A stretch of DNA of 64,000 nucleotides from JADGGV01 sp035715725 (lineage in GTDB: Bacteria > Gemmatimonadota > Gemmatimonadetes > Longimicrobiales > RSA9), in assembly GCA_035715725.1 (NCBI GenBank), contig DASTKT010000162.1:65025-129024 (forward strand), written 5' to 3'. The notes below the pieces were generated by a model that saw only the letters and a program-made list of their open reading frames with translations, searched no databases and was not told the DNA's origin. Of this stretch, positions 16,890-25,654 are shown piece after piece; position 1 is the stretch's first letter, and each line of letters starts with the position of its first letter. Made by a program: the position numbers and the translations under genes.

Positions 16890-19163
16890 TCAGAACGCCT
16901 GTCCGATGGAGAAGTGGAGCTGCAGCCGGTCCAGGAACCCGTGGTAGGGTTGCCAGGTGTGGGGCGCGGCGAAGGCGTGCAGCTTGTTGAGCTCGCAGTA
17001 GTCCCTGGAGGTGGAGCCCGCCGGGGCCTCGACGCACCGCGTCGTCCCGTTCTCCGTGACGCGCACGCCCACGCCGCTCGAAAGTACGGCCAGGCGCTCG
17101 GGGCCCTGCGGGTTGAAGCCGACATCGATCCGGATCGGACCGATGGCGCTGAAATATCGCACGCCGAAGCCGGGCGTCCAGACGAGGCTGCCGAGGCGCA
17201 CGGCGCCGGCGCGCCCCCAGACCTGGCCGACGTCGACGAACGTGGCGCCGCGCAGCTTCTCGAACCCGAGCGGGAAGCGCAGCTCGACGTTGCCCTCGAG
17301 CACGGCCGAGCCGCCGACGGGGTGCGGGTCGAAGTCGGAGGCGGGCAGACTGCCGACGTCGCACGTGCCGGCGTTGATCTCGACGAGCGAGCAGAGCGGC
17401 ACGTCGTGCTCGTCGGCCTTCGTCAGCGTGGTGGCGGGGTCGCGGACGGTCAGCACCTTCGGCCCGAGACGGTACTGCGCGAAGCCGCGGACGCTGTTCG
17501 GTCCGCCGGCGAAGAAGCGCTTCTGCGGGTGCAATCCCAGCAGGTCCTGGTCGGTGGGCTCGCCGAGCGCCCGCGCCCAGCCGGGGCGGATGCGCGTGGC
17601 GAGCACGAGCCCGGACGAGAGCCGGCGGTACTCGGACAGCTCGCCGACGAGGCGGACGTACGAAAACTCCGAGCCAGTGGCGCGGCCGGCCAGCTCGCCC
17701 TCGAGCCGCACGATCGAGCCGTTCGTCGGCGCGAAGAGCGAGTTCGAGCGGTCCCGCGCGAAGCCGGCGGTCAGCGGCGCCAGCCGGTGCGCCGAAGAGA
17801 GCACCTGGATGTCGCTCAGCTCGCACGCGACCAGCCGGGTGCAGAAGTACAGGTCGCCCTGGTCGGCCTGCAGGCGCGTCAGCTCCATCCGGTAGCCGAG
17901 CGAGGCCGTCGCACCGTTGCCGATGGCGCGGTTCAGCGACAGGTACCCGCCTCGCCCCGTGCGGATGTAGACGCCGGGAATGCTGCGGCGCTCGAGGAAC
18001 AGCCCGGCGCCGAGCGTGTTCAGCGGCGAGAAGAACCACGGCTGCACGAAGTCGAGCCCGATCGACCCCGTGAGCTTGCCGTACTCCCCCGGCTGGTGCA
18101 CGAAGACCGGCAGCTCGCCGAGCGGCCGGGCCAGCACGTTCGAGATCTGGCCGCGCAGCTCGAGGCGCCGGCCGCCGCCCAGGAAGCTGCGGCTCGTCCA
18201 GCGCCCCTCCGCGTTGATCGCCTCGGTGTTGTTGACGCCGACGCCGAAGCGCACCCGGTGCAGGTCGCCCTCGGTGACGGTCACCGTGACCGGGACGAGG
18301 CTGTCGGGCTGCGCGTCCAGGTCGGCATTGATCTCCGCGTGTCGGAACGCCTCGAGCGAGAACAGGTTGCGCTGGCTGCGGAGCAGCGCGCCCTCGTTGT
18401 AGAGGTCCCCCGGCTGGAACGTGAGCATGCGCCGAACCACGGCCGGCGAGATGTGCTTCGTGCCGACGACGTGGATCGAGTCGAAGCGGGCACGGCTCCC
18501 CGGCGCGACCTCGTACTGCACCCGCGCGAGCCCGCCGGAGCCCTGCGGGATGTCGTAGCCGCCGAAGACGTCGGCGTGGGCGTAGCCGCGATTGCGCAGC
18601 CGGCCCCGGATCGTGTCCCGCGTGGCATCGTAGGCGAGCATGTTGAGCGGCTCGCCGATGCGCAGCGGCAGGTTCGTGAGGTCGGGGGCGGCACCGAGGG
18701 TGTCGACGCCCTTGACCTCCAGCGCCTGCACGCGGATGGGCGCACCCTCGGTCACCTTGAAGACGACCTGGACGCCGCGCTCCGCGGGCTGCGCCTCCGC
18801 CTCGATCCGCGCATCGCGATACCCGCGCTGGTAGTAGAAGAGGCGCAGCCGGATGGCGTCGGCCCGGAGCATGTCCGGGTCGAACGCGTGGCGGTCGAGG
18901 GCGACGCCGAACGGGCAGAGGACGACGAGGACGGAACCGCCGCACGTGCCGGCGGATGTCTCGATCGCCGTGCGGAGCTGCGCGGGCGTGAAGGCGCGGA
19001 CGCCCTCGAAGGCGACGCCGACGACGTCCTGGCCACGCAGCCGGAGGTCGACGTTCAGCGTGTCCGAGCGCTGCGCCGCCGCGGGAGCGGCCACGCCCGA
19101 GAGGAGCGCCGCCAGCAGCAGCACCCGGGGCCGGCCACGCGACCGCGAGACGGCGGAGCGCAT
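16890..19163 (-). CDS. BamA/TamA-family outer-membrane assembly protein
   Basis: Omp85-superfamily barrel of 757 aa that inserts proteins into the outer membrane. A signal peptide (VLLLAALLSGVAAPAAAQ) is followed by POTRA-like repeats (about 38-310, for example FYYQRGYRDARIEAE and LRNRGYAHADVFGGYDIP) and a 16-strand-type barrel. The lid-lock loop motif appears as FFAGGPNSVRGF, and the protein ends in aromatic Phe (HFSIGQAF) as barrel proteins do. tamB follows after one base, so TamA is as plausible as BamA. Four bp separate it from the upstream metallophosphoesterase. Odd: several Cys pairs lie in loops (for example CGGSVLVVLCPF), perhaps disulfides. Confidence 0.9.
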   Translation of the reverse strand: MRSAVSRSRGRPRVLLLAALLSGVAAPAAAQRSDTLNVDLRLRGQDVVGVAFEGVRAFTPAQLRTAIETSAGTCGGSVLVVLCPFGVALDRHAFDPDMLRADAIRLRLFYYQRGYRDARIEAEAQPAERGVQVVFKVTEGAPIRVQALEVKGVDTLGAAPDLTNLPLRIGEPLNMLAYDATRDTIRGRLRNRGYAHADVFGGYDIPQGSGGLARVQYEVAPGSRARFDSIHVVGTKHISPAVVRRMLTFQPGDLYNEGALLRSQRNLFSLEAFRHAEINADLDAQPDSLVPVTVTVTEGDLHRVRFGVGVNNTEAINAEGRWTSRSFLGGGRRLELRGQISNVLARPLGELPVFVHQPGEYGKLTGSIGLDFVQPWFFSPLNTLGAGLFLERRSIPGVYIRTGRGGYLSLNRAIGNGATASLGYRMELTRLQADQGDLYFCTRLVACELSDIQVLSSAHRLAPLTAGFARDRSNSLFAPTNGSIVRLEGELAGRATGSEFSYVRLVGELSEYRRLSSGLVLATRIRPGWARALGEPTDQDLLGLHPQKRFFAGGPNSVRGFAQYRLGPKVLTVRDPATTLTKADEHDVPLCSLVEINAGTCDVGSLPASDFDPHPVGGSAVLEGNVELRFPLGFEKLRGATFVDVGQVWGRAGAVRLGSLVWTPGFGVRYFSAIGPIRIDVGFNPQGPERLAVLSSGVGVRVTENGTTRCVEAPAGSTSRDYCELNKLHAFAAPHTWQPYHGFLDRLQLHFSIGQAF

Positions 19164-19167
19164 GCCC

Positions 19168-20061
19168 TCAGCCCTGCTCGAGCAGGCCGGGCGCGCGGAA
19201 GACCTCCCGGTCCTCGGCGACGCCGACGGCGCCGGTCAGCCACCCACGCCCGGCGCGCGGGAAGATGTGCCGCCCCACGGGCGCGAAGCCGGCCGCGTCG
19301 TCGAAGTACATGTAATGGGTGATCCGGATCACCTCGTCGCCGATCCGGATCAGGTTGAACGAGTTCTTCTCCCGCTCGCGGGCCCGGCCGCGGCGAGAGG
19401 TGCTGGTCCCGCACTGCACGATGATCACTCCGTGGTCCCGCTCGGGGCCGGGATAGACGTCGAGCGAGTTGCCGATATACGCGCGGTGGAGATGGCCGCC
19501 GAGGACCAGGTCCACCTTCAGCTCCGTGAAGCACTCCATGGCGCGCTTGGCCTTCGGCATCACCTGGCCGCCCTCGTAGTCCGGCGCCGGGGCGAAGTGG
19601 TGGTGCGCGACGACGATCCGCGGCACGCCCGGCGGCGTGCTCCCGAACGCCCGCGCCGCGAGGTCGAGCTGCCCGCGCCGGATCCGCCCGTTCGTGATCG
19701 CGCGGCGCGGCGCCGTCGAGTTCAGCTCCACGATCACGCAGTCGTCGCGGCGCAGCACGCTGTCGAGGTCGGGGCTGATGAACTCCCGATACAGTTCGTA
19801 CGGCGAGAAGATCCGCTCGGCGACGCGGTAGAGCGGCACATCGTGGTTGCCCGGCGTCACGACGAGCGGCACGGGCGGCAGACGGTCCAGGTAGGCGCGC
19901 GCCCCGGCGAACTGCTCGCGCCGGGCCCGCTGCGTGAAGTCGCCGCTGGCCACGATGATGTCCGGCTCCAGTGCGGCGGCCGCCTCGAGGAGTGCCTCCC
20001 CGACCTTGGGCACGAACGGCGGCCCGAAGTGCAGGTCGGAGCAGTGGAGGAGCGTGAGCAT
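19168..20061 (-). CDS. Calcineurin-like metallophosphoesterase
   Basis: Binuclear metal phosphoesterase of 297 aa. All five motif blocks are visible: HCSDLHFG, ASGDFTQR, TPGNHDVP, VAHHHFAP and LGGHLHRAYIG. The nearest families are Icc/CpdA-like 3',5'-cAMP phosphodiesterases and 2',3'-cyclic phosphodiesterases; the substrate is undecided. The ATG at 20061 overlaps the tsaD stop in TGATG, so the two are likely coupled in translation. Confidence 0.85.
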   Translation of the reverse strand: MLTLLHCSDLHFGPPFVPKVGEALLEAAAALEPDIIVASGDFTQRARREQFAGARAYLDRLPPVPLVVTPGNHDVPLYRVAERIFSPYELYREFISPDLDSVLRRDDCVIVELNSTAPRRAITNGRIRRGQLDLAARAFGSTPPGVPRIVVAHHHFAPAPDYEGGQVMPKAKRAMECFTELKVDLVLGGHLHRAYIGNSLDVYPGPERDHGVIIVQCGTSTSRRGRAREREKNSFNLIRIGDEVIRITHYMYFDDAAGFAPVGRHIFPRAGRGWLTGAVGVAEDREVFRAPGLLEQG

Positions 20062-21101
20062 CAGCGCGCGAGCCCCGGGAACGGGAGGTCCGCGCGCGCG
20101 GTCACGTCGAGCGGCGCGAGGTCGCCGGCCTCGTAGTGGAACAGCGCCGCCCGCGCGATCATGGCACCGTTGTCGGTGGCGAGCCGGGGCGACGGGTGGA
20201 ACAGCCGGCCCGCCTCGCCCAGCGCGCTCGCCAGGCCGGCGCGGAGCGCGCGACTCGCCGCGACGCCGCCACCGATCAGCACGCGGTGGCACCCCGTCTC
20301 CTCGACCGCGCGCATCGTCTTGGCGACGAGGACGTCGACGACCGCGGCCTGGAACGAGGCCGAGAGGTTCGGCACCTCCGCCGGGAGGCGGCCGGCCGCC
20401 TCGAGCTCGCGGACCCGCGTGAGCACCGAGGTCTTCAGCCCGCTGAAGGAGAAGTCGTAGTAGTCCGGCTCGCCGGGGCGCTGGTTCGAGGCCAGCATGG
20501 CGCGGGGAAAGCGGTAGGCCTTGGGGTCGCCGTCCGCGGCGACCCGCTGGATGACAGGCCCGCCGGGATACCCGAGCCCGAGGATCTTGGCCACCTTGTC
20601 GAACGCCTCGCCCGCGGCGTCGTCGCGCGTCTCGCCGAGCAGCTCGTAGCGCCCCCACTCCGGCACCCAGAGGAGGAGCGTGTGCCCGCCGGAGACGAGG
20701 AGCGCGACGAACGGCGGCTGCGCCGCCGGGTCCTCGATCGACGGCGCGAACAGGTGTCCCTCCATGTGATGCACCGCGACGAGCGGCTTGCCGAGCGCAT
20801 ACGCCACCGACTTGGCCCAGGTCAGCCCGACGAGCAGCGCGCCGATGAGGCCGGGGCCGGCCGTGGCCGCGACGACGTCCACGTCGGCCAGCACGATGCC
20901 GGCCTCCGCGAGCGCCGAGTCGACCACGTCGTCGATGACGCGCAGGTGCGCCCGGGAGGCCAGCTCGGGCACGACGCCGCCGTACAGCTCGTGCACGTCC
21001 TGCGAGAGGATGCGGTGGCCGACCAGCCCGGTTTCCCCCCGCAGCACCGCCGCGGAGGTCTCGTCGCAGGAGGTCTCGATGCCGAGGACGACGGGCGTCA
21101 T
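20061..21101 (-). CDS. tsaD: tRNA threonylcarbamoyladenosine transferase subunit TsaD
   Basis: Catalytic subunit that installs t6A at position 37 of ANN-decoding tRNAs. 346 aa, normal length. ASKHA-fold motifs are clear: GIETSCDETS at 7-16, metal-binding HHMEGH at 111-116, LVSGGHT, and the DNGAMIA segment near the C-terminus. The ATG at 21101 overlaps the YbbR-gene stop by ATGA. Partners tsaB, tsaC and tsaE are not in the window. Confidence 0.97.
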   Translation of the reverse strand: MTPVVLGIETSCDETSAAVLRGETGLVGHRILSQDVHELYGGVVPELASRAHLRVIDDVVDSALAEAGIVLADVDVVAATAGPGLIGALLVGLTWAKSVAYALGKPLVAVHHMEGHLFAPSIEDPAAQPPFVALLVSGGHTLLLWVPEWGRYELLGETRDDAAGEAFDKVAKILGLGYPGGPVIQRVAADGDPKAYRFPRAMLASNQRPGEPDYYDFSFSGLKTSVLTRVRELEAAGRLPAEVPNLSASFQAAVVDVLVAKTMRAVEETGCHRVLIGGGVAASRALRAGLASALGEAGRLFHPSPRLATDNGAMIARAALFHYEAGDLAPLDVTARADLPFPGLAR

Positions 21102-21820
21102 GGGTGACCCGAGGTGAGGGCGCCATCCGCCGCGACCGGCGCCGACGTGCTGTCGGCGAGCCCGACGGGCACCGTCACCCGGACGTGCAGCGGTGCGACG
21201 AGGAGCCCGAGGTCCGCGGTGTCCACGCCGATGCGCAACGTGGTCGTGTCGCGGAGGTGCGCGAGATCGAGTGCCGGCAGGCGGATCGAGTCGAGGCGCG
21301 CCAGCCGGCGGGCCGGCCCGCTCACGCGCACGAACGCGGGCTCCATCACGACGCGCCCCGTGAGCGCGCGCCCCGCCGGCAGCTTGCCGCGCATGGGGAG
21401 CGAGAGCGGGACGAGGCGCGCATCCACACGGTCGAAGACGAGGCGCACGGTGCTGGGGCGGACGTCGTCCACGCGGGTTCGGGAGAGCGCGCCGGAGACC
21501 TGCACCCAGCCGGAACGGAGGACGGTCACGTCCACGGAGTCCTGCACCTCCTCGACCGGCACGACGATGCGCGGCCGCTCGGTGGCGAGCCTCGCCACCT
21601 CCCGGACGGGACCGGTGAAGGAGACGGAAACCTCCTGCGGCGTCGGCGGCCCCGCCAGCTCCCAGGCGGGGTCGCGCAGGCTGACGCGCACCGGCACGGC
21701 CGGCACCACGACCGTGGTCAGCTCGTCCGACTTGACCAGGCTCCAGAGGAGCACGGCCAGGCCGAGCGCCGCCAGCTTCAGCGACCAGTCGCGGATGAAC
21801 CATTCTCCGATGCGCCGCAC
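21098..21820 (-). CDS. YbbR-domain membrane protein
   Basis: 240-aa protein with one N-terminal membrane anchor (about 12-28, LKLAALGLAVLLWSLV) and YbbR-like beta domains outside the membrane (for example VPVRVSLRDPAWELAG and VRVSGPARRLARLDSI). In other bacteria YbbR (CdaR) binds and controls the diadenylate cyclase CdaA, but no cdaA is seen here, so that role is not shown. The GTG at 21820 follows the thioredoxin-gene stop by two bases, and the stop overlaps tsaD. Confidence 0.8.
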   Translation of the reverse strand: MRRIGEWFIRDWSLKLAALGLAVLLWSLVKSDELTTVVVPAVPVRVSLRDPAWELAGPPTPQEVSVSFTGPVREVARLATERPRIVVPVEEVQDSVDVTVLRSGWVQVSGALSRTRVDDVRPSTVRLVFDRVDARLVPLSLPMRGKLPAGRALTGRVVMEPAFVRVSGPARRLARLDSIRLPALDLAHLRDTTTLRIGVDTADLGLLVAPLHVRVTVPVGLADSTSAPVAADGALTSGHP

Positions 21821-21822
21821 GC

Positions 21823-22383
21823 CTAGTCCTCCAACAGCCGCTCGATCTGGGCGCGGTACGGCGGCTCGTCCCACGCCCGCGCCCCGATCTCCATGCGGAC
21901 CACCCGCCCGTCCCGGTCGATGACGTAGCTCGTGGGGAGCCCCGGGAAGCGGTATTGCTCGGCGAGGCGGCCGGCGGGATCGAGCAGCACGGGGAACGTG
22001 AGGCCCATCGAGGCGACGTACTCTCGGACCGGTCCGAGCACGGACCCGGTCAGCGGTCCGCCGATGGTGGGAAGCTGGTCCTGGCTCACGGCGAGCACGA
22101 CGAGCCCCTTCGGCCCCAGCTCGTGATAGAGGCGCTGCAGCGCCGGCATCTCGTCCCGGCACGGCTGGCACCAGGTGGCCCACGCATTCACCAGCACGAC
22201 TTTGCCGCGCAGCGAACGGAGCGAGATCGTGGCGCCCGTCAGGCTGGGAAACGCGAACTCCGGGGCGTGGCTCCCCGAGGCCACCGTTCCGCGCGAACGG
22301 TGCAGCCAACCGAGGACGACGACCACGGCAATGGCCGCGACGACCAGTCCCCTGACGAGCGAGGCCTTCCCTGCATCCGTCAT
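21823..22383 (-). CDS. TlpA-like membrane-anchored thioredoxin
   Basis: Thiol-disulfide oxidoreductase of 186 aa. An N-terminal membrane anchor (about 9-26) places the AhpC/TSA-type thioredoxin domain in the periplasm. The active site is WCQPC at 71-75, and the cis-proline is in FPGLPTSYVIDRDG. It probably reduces disulfides in cytochrome maturation or other exported proteins; the partner is not visible. A TATAAC preceded by TGC ends 12 nt before the ATG, so it may also have its own promoter. Confidence 0.9.
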   Translation of the reverse strand: MTDAGKASLVRGLVVAAIAVVVVLGWLHRSRGTVASGSHAPEFAFPSLTGATISLRSLRGKVVLVNAWATWCQPCRDEMPALQRLYHELGPKGLVVLAVSQDQLPTIGGPLTGSVLGPVREYVASMGLTFPVLLDPAGRLAEQYRFPGLPTSYVIDRDGRVVRMEIGARAWDEPPYRAQIERLLED

Positions 22384-22395
22384 GATCCGCGCGGC

Positions 22396-22404
22396 GTTAT
22401 AGCA
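22396..22404 (-). promoter_or_regulatory. Candidate extended -10 element before the TlpA-like gene
   Basis: TGCTATAAC reads on the minus strand and ends 12 nt before the ATG at 22383. No -35 at 17 nt is convincing. It would give a nearly leaderless transcript. The same TATAAC hexamer stands before the DUF983 gene at 35895-35900. Confidence 0.3.
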
Positions 22405-22425
22405 CCGTCCCGGTCGAAGGTTCCG

Positions 22426-23136
22426 TCAAGGGATCGTGTCCGGCGGCGGGGCGGGACGCGCCGGCACGCCCGGCATCGGCGGCGCGGGCCGGGGCTGAAC
22501 GCCCGCCGGCGCCCCGAGCGTGTCGGCCGGCGGGAGCGTGTCCACGGGCTGGGTGGGCGGGCCCGTGCTGACGAAGAGCCGCACGTCCTGCGGCAGCGTG
22601 TAGGGCAGCCCGGCGCGGGGGTCGGTCCGCGTCACCGTGCCGGCGGGCGAGAGCGCCGACTCGACCTGCTGCGTGACCCGGAAGCCCAGGCTCTCCAGCA
22701 GCGCCTGCGCACGTGCCGCGGCGAGGCCGCCGACCTCCGGCAGCGTGGCCAGCGGCGGGCCCGAGCTGATGGCGATGCGCACGGCGTCGCCGGCGCGGAG
22801 CTGCTGGCCGGGGAGCGGGTCCTGCGCCACGATGATGCCGGCCGGCGCCTCCGGATCCGGGAGCGGCGTCGCCTCGGCCACGCGCAGGCGGAGGCGCGCC
22901 AGCGCCTGGGCCGCGTACGCGCTGTCCTGCCCCACGAGCTTCGGCACGGCCACGCCGTCGGTCGGCGCCTCCGGCGCGGGGAAGAGCACGAAGACGGCGA
23001 GCAGGTAGCCGACGCCGAAGCAGGCGGCCGCGGCGGCCATGGCCATGCCCAGGATCCGGCGCCATCCTATCCGCGGGGGGGCCGCCGCCGACGGGCCGGG
23101 GCGCGGGCGCCGCATCGCGTCCTCGAGGATCCCCAT
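22426..23136 (-). CDS. Membrane-anchored PASTA-domain protein without kinase
   Basis: 236-aa protein. A cytoplasmic N-terminus and one membrane segment (about 26-50, ILGMAMAAAAACFGVGYLLAVFVLF) are followed by two PASTA repeats (about 60-125 and 128-195, signatures VPKLVGQ, GIIVAQDPLPGQ and LPEVGGL) and a Pro-rich tail. PASTA domains bind peptidoglycan or beta-lactam-like ligands in Ser/Thr kinases and PBPs, but there is no kinase or transpeptidase domain here. The ATG overlaps the rsmB stop in TGATG. Function is probably cell-wall sensing or tethering; inference only. Confidence 0.85.
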   Translation of the reverse strand: MGILEDAMRRPRPGPSAAAPPRIGWRRILGMAMAAAAACFGVGYLLAVFVLFPAPEAPTDGVAVPKLVGQDSAYAAQALARLRLRVAEATPLPDPEAPAGIIVAQDPLPGQQLRAGDAVRIAISSGPPLATLPEVGGLAAARAQALLESLGFRVTQQVESALSPAGTVTRTDPRAGLPYTLPQDVRLFVSTGPPTQPVDTLPPADTLGAPAGVQPRPAPPMPGVPARPAPPPDTIP

Positions 23137-24440
23137 CAGCTCCGCCTCCGCAGCCGCGTGGCGAACGCGCCGTCCACGCCGAAGAGCTGCGGCAGCACGA
23201 GCAGCCGCCCCGCCGCGTCCAGCATGCGCGGGTCCAGCCCCTCCGGCGGGGGCGCCGGCTCGAATTCCGGGTGGGCCGACAGGAACGCCTCCATCTGCTC
23301 TTCGTTCTCCTCCGGCTCGAGCGAGCAGGTCGCGTACACCAGCAGCCCGCCCGGCGTGACGATCGACGACGACGTCTCCAGGAGTTCCGCCTGCAACCCG
23401 GCGAGCGCCGCCGGGTCCTCCGGGCGGAGCCGCCACTTCCCATCCGGGTGGCGCCGCAGCGTGCCCGTGCCGGTGCACGGCGCATCGACCAGGACCACAT
23501 CCACCGGCCGGAACGGCGGCTCGCGCGCGTCCGCCACCACCAGTCCCAGCGGCAGCCGCCCGACCCGCTCCGCGTTCTCCCGCACCCGCGTGAGCCGGTC
23601 GAACGACAGGTCCGCGGCCGCGACGTAGCCGGCCCGCCCCGCCAGCGCGACCGCCTTGCCTCCCGGCGCCGCGCAAACATCCGCGACGGTGGCGCCGGCC
23701 GGCACGGCCGCGTACCGCACGACCAGCGAGGCGGCGGGGTCCTGCACCACGGCGGGCACGGCGGCGAGCGCGTGCAGCGCGGTGGCCGGCGGCGCGACGC
23801 GCAGCGCATCCGGCGCGAACGTCACCCGCGCCGCCTCGATCCCCGCCGCCTCGAGCCCGCGGAGCGCCGCGTCGGGCGCCTCCCCGACCGGTCGGAGGAA
23901 CAGCTCCGGGCGCGTGTTGTTCGCCTCCACGAGCGCGCGGGCCTCGTCCACGCCGAAGCGCGCGACCCAGCGCTCGACGAGCCAGCGCGGATGCGAGCCC
24001 CAGGTGGAGAGGTAGCCGACGGCGTCGTCCGCGAAGTCCGGGAAGCGGACCTCGTCCTTCTGCCGGCCGAGCGACTGGAGCACGCCGTTGACCAGCCGGC
24101 CGGCGCCGGCGCCCCGCACCTGCTTGGCCAGCTCGACCGCCTGCGAGACCGCGGCGTACGCGGGCACGCTCCCCATCTCCAGGAGCTGGTAGGCGCCGAG
24201 CCGGAGGATGTCGAGGGTGTCCGGATCCAGGGAGCCGAGCCCGCGCCGGACGAACGCGCCCAGCATGTGGTCCAGCCTGCCGCGCAGGCGCACCGTGCCG
24301 TACACGAGCTCCTGCACCCACGCCCGCTCGCGCGCCGGCACACCCTCGACGGCGCCCGCCAGCGCGCGGTCCAGCAGCTCGCCGCGGCGCTGCGCCCGGA
24401 GCACCTCGAGCGCCGCCCGGCGAGCCGGCGTCACCTTCAC
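23136..24440 (-). CDS. rsmB: 16S rRNA m5C methyltransferase RsmB
   Basis: S-adenosylmethionine-dependent methyltransferase that modifies cytosine 967 of 16S rRNA in E. coli. 434 aa: an N-terminal NusB-like RNA-binding domain (about 1-135) and a Rossmann domain with the SAM motif VCAAPGGKA. Motif IV is DAPCTGTGTLRRHPDGKWR and motif VI, with the nucleophilic cysteine, is ATCSLEPEENEEQ. The GTG start overlaps the thiG stop (GTGA). fmt and def usually sit beside rsmB; here three thi genes lie between. Confidence 0.93.
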   Translation of the reverse strand: MKVTPARRAALEVLRAQRRGELLDRALAGAVEGVPARERAWVQELVYGTVRLRGRLDHMLGAFVRRGLGSLDPDTLDILRLGAYQLLEMGSVPAYAAVSQAVELAKQVRGAGAGRLVNGVLQSLGRQKDEVRFPDFADDAVGYLSTWGSHPRWLVERWVARFGVDEARALVEANNTRPELFLRPVGEAPDAALRGLEAAGIEAARVTFAPDALRVAPPATALHALAAVPAVVQDPAASLVVRYAAVPAGATVADVCAAPGGKAVALAGRAGYVAAADLSFDRLTRVRENAERVGRLPLGLVVADAREPPFRPVDVVLVDAPCTGTGTLRRHPDGKWRLRPEDPAALAGLQAELLETSSSIVTPGGLLVYATCSLEPEENEEQMEAFLSAHPEFEPAPPPEGLDPRMLDAAGRLLVLPQLFGVDGAFATRLRRRS

Positions 24441-25231
24441 GCCAGCATGCCCGCCGCGGGCGACGACGGCACCGCCACCTCCCGGCGCGGCATCCGCCCC
24501 GCCAGGTAGGCCTCCCGGCCCGCCTCCACCGCCAGCTTCATGGCGTGCGCCATCCGCACCGGATCCTGCGCCTCCGCGATCGCGGTGTTCATCAGGATCC
24601 CGTCCACGCCCTGCTCCAGCGTGACGCACGCGTCGGAGGCCGTGCCCACCCCGGCATCCACGATGACCGGCACGGCCAGCCGGCTCTTGATCTCCCGCAC
24701 GTAGTACGGGTTCACCAGCCCCAGCCCGCTGCCGATCGGCGAGGCCAGCGGCATGACCGCCGCGCACCCCGCGTCCTCGAGGCGCAACGCCATGACCACG
24801 TCCTCGTTCGTGTACGCCAGCACCTTGAAGCCCTCGGCCACGAGCTGCTTCGCCGCTTCCAGCGTGGCCATCGTGTCCGGCAGCAGTGTCCGCTGGTCGC
24901 CGATGACCTCGAGCTTCACCCAATCGCTCAGGCCGGCGGCGCGGCCGAGGCGCGCGTAGCGCACCGCCTCCTCCGCGGTGTAGCACCCCGCCGTGTTCGG
25001 CAACAGGAAGATGCGCTCCGGATCCAGGTGGTAGAGGATCCCCTCCTCCGCCGTCCGGTCGAGGCTCACCCGCCGCACCGCCACCGTCACCATCTCCGCG
25101 CCGGACGCTTCGATGGCCCGCACCATGTCCTCGTTGCTGCGGTACTTCCCCGTGCCCACGATCAGCCGCGAGCGCATCTCCCGCCCCGCGATCGTGAGCG
25201 GCGCGTCCGCCTGTATGAGTATCGTGCTCAT
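24437..25231 (-). CDS. thiG: Thiazole synthase ThiG
   Basis: Builds the thiazole phosphate of thiamine from deoxyxylulose phosphate, dehydroglycine and ThiS thiocarboxylate. 264 aa, normal length. Family marks: LIVGTGKY, VTVAVRR, the Schiff-base lysine K106 in DWVKLEVIGD, and the phosphate-binding MPLASPIGSGLG and DAGVGTASDA loops. The ATG at 25231 is chosen; an upstream extension reads through a GC-rich microsatellite. 200 bp of structured spacer separate it from thiS, unusual in an otherwise tight operon. Confidence 0.95.
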   Translation of the reverse strand: MSTILIQADAPLTIAGREMRSRLIVGTGKYRSNEDMVRAIEASGAEMVTVAVRRVSLDRTAEEGILYHLDPERIFLLPNTAGCYTAEEAVRYARLGRAAGLSDWVKLEVIGDQRTLLPDTMATLEAAKQLVAEGFKVLAYTNEDVVMALRLEDAGCAAVMPLASPIGSGLGLVNPYYVREIKSRLAVPVIVDAGVGTASDACVTLEQGVDGILMNTAIAEAQDPVRMAHAMKLAVEAGREAYLAGRMPRREVAVPSSPAAGMLA

Positions 25232-25431
25232 GCTCCCGTCCTCGGCAATGCTCGGTTCCGCTCGTCCCGCACCCACACCCACCCCCACACCCGCACCGGC
25301 GCCTGCTCCCGGCAGTTCCCGCATCCGCGCCCGCATTCGATCCGTTCCCATGCACCGCGGGCAGGCCAAGGAAAAGCCGGGATGCGAATGCGGATGCGAA
25401 TGCGGGGATCTGGGGGCAGTCGGGTCGCCGC
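25232..25431. repeat. thiS-thiG spacer with GGGNNN hexamers and inverted repeats
   Basis: 25266-25295 holds five tandem hexamers, TGCGGG TGTGGG GGTGGG and so on when read on the minus strand. Between about 25320 and 25415 the motif CCCGCATTCG pairs perfectly with CGAATGCGGG, and GCATCCGC with GCGGATGC, so alternative hairpins are possible. No TPP-riboswitch core (CUGAGA / CUGAUCUGG-like) is present. Confidence 0.6.
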
Positions 25432-25647
25432 CTACCCCCCACCCACGAAATGCACGATCTCGAGCGTGTCCCCCGCCCTGACCTCCACGTCCGCCAGCGC
25501 GGTGCGCGCCAGGATCTCGCGGTTGTGCTCGACCACCACGAGCTGCGGGCGCAGCCCGAGCGACTCGAGCAGCGCCGCGACGCGCAGCCCCGGCGCCACG
25601 CTCCGCTCCGCGCCGTTGATCGTGACCGTGATCGTCTCCGTGCTCAT
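25432..25647 (-). CDS. thiS: Sulfur carrier protein ThiS
   Basis: Ubiquitin-fold carrier whose C-terminal glycine is thiocarboxylated and gives sulfur to ThiG. 71 aa with the expected ending FVGGG and beta-grasp pattern (ITVTINGAERSV ... VVVEHNREI). It starts 7 bp after thiE. The activating enzyme ThiF and the sulfurtransferase are not in the window. Confidence 0.9.
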   Translation of the reverse strand: MSTETITVTINGAERSVAPGLRVAALLESLGLRPQLVVVEHNREILARTALADVEVRAGDTLEIVHFVGGG

Positions 25648-25654
25648 CGATGCC

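Noticed and set aside
13547..16990. A long plus-strand open frame opposite tamB
   Set aside because: Composition is Ala/Gly/Arg/Glu noise and the minus strand holds the genuine TamB protein with anchor and C-terminal domain.
25232..25431. TPP riboswitch before thiG
   Set aside because: The conserved THI-box core words are absent and the region is mainly hexamer repeat and GCATTCG hairpins.
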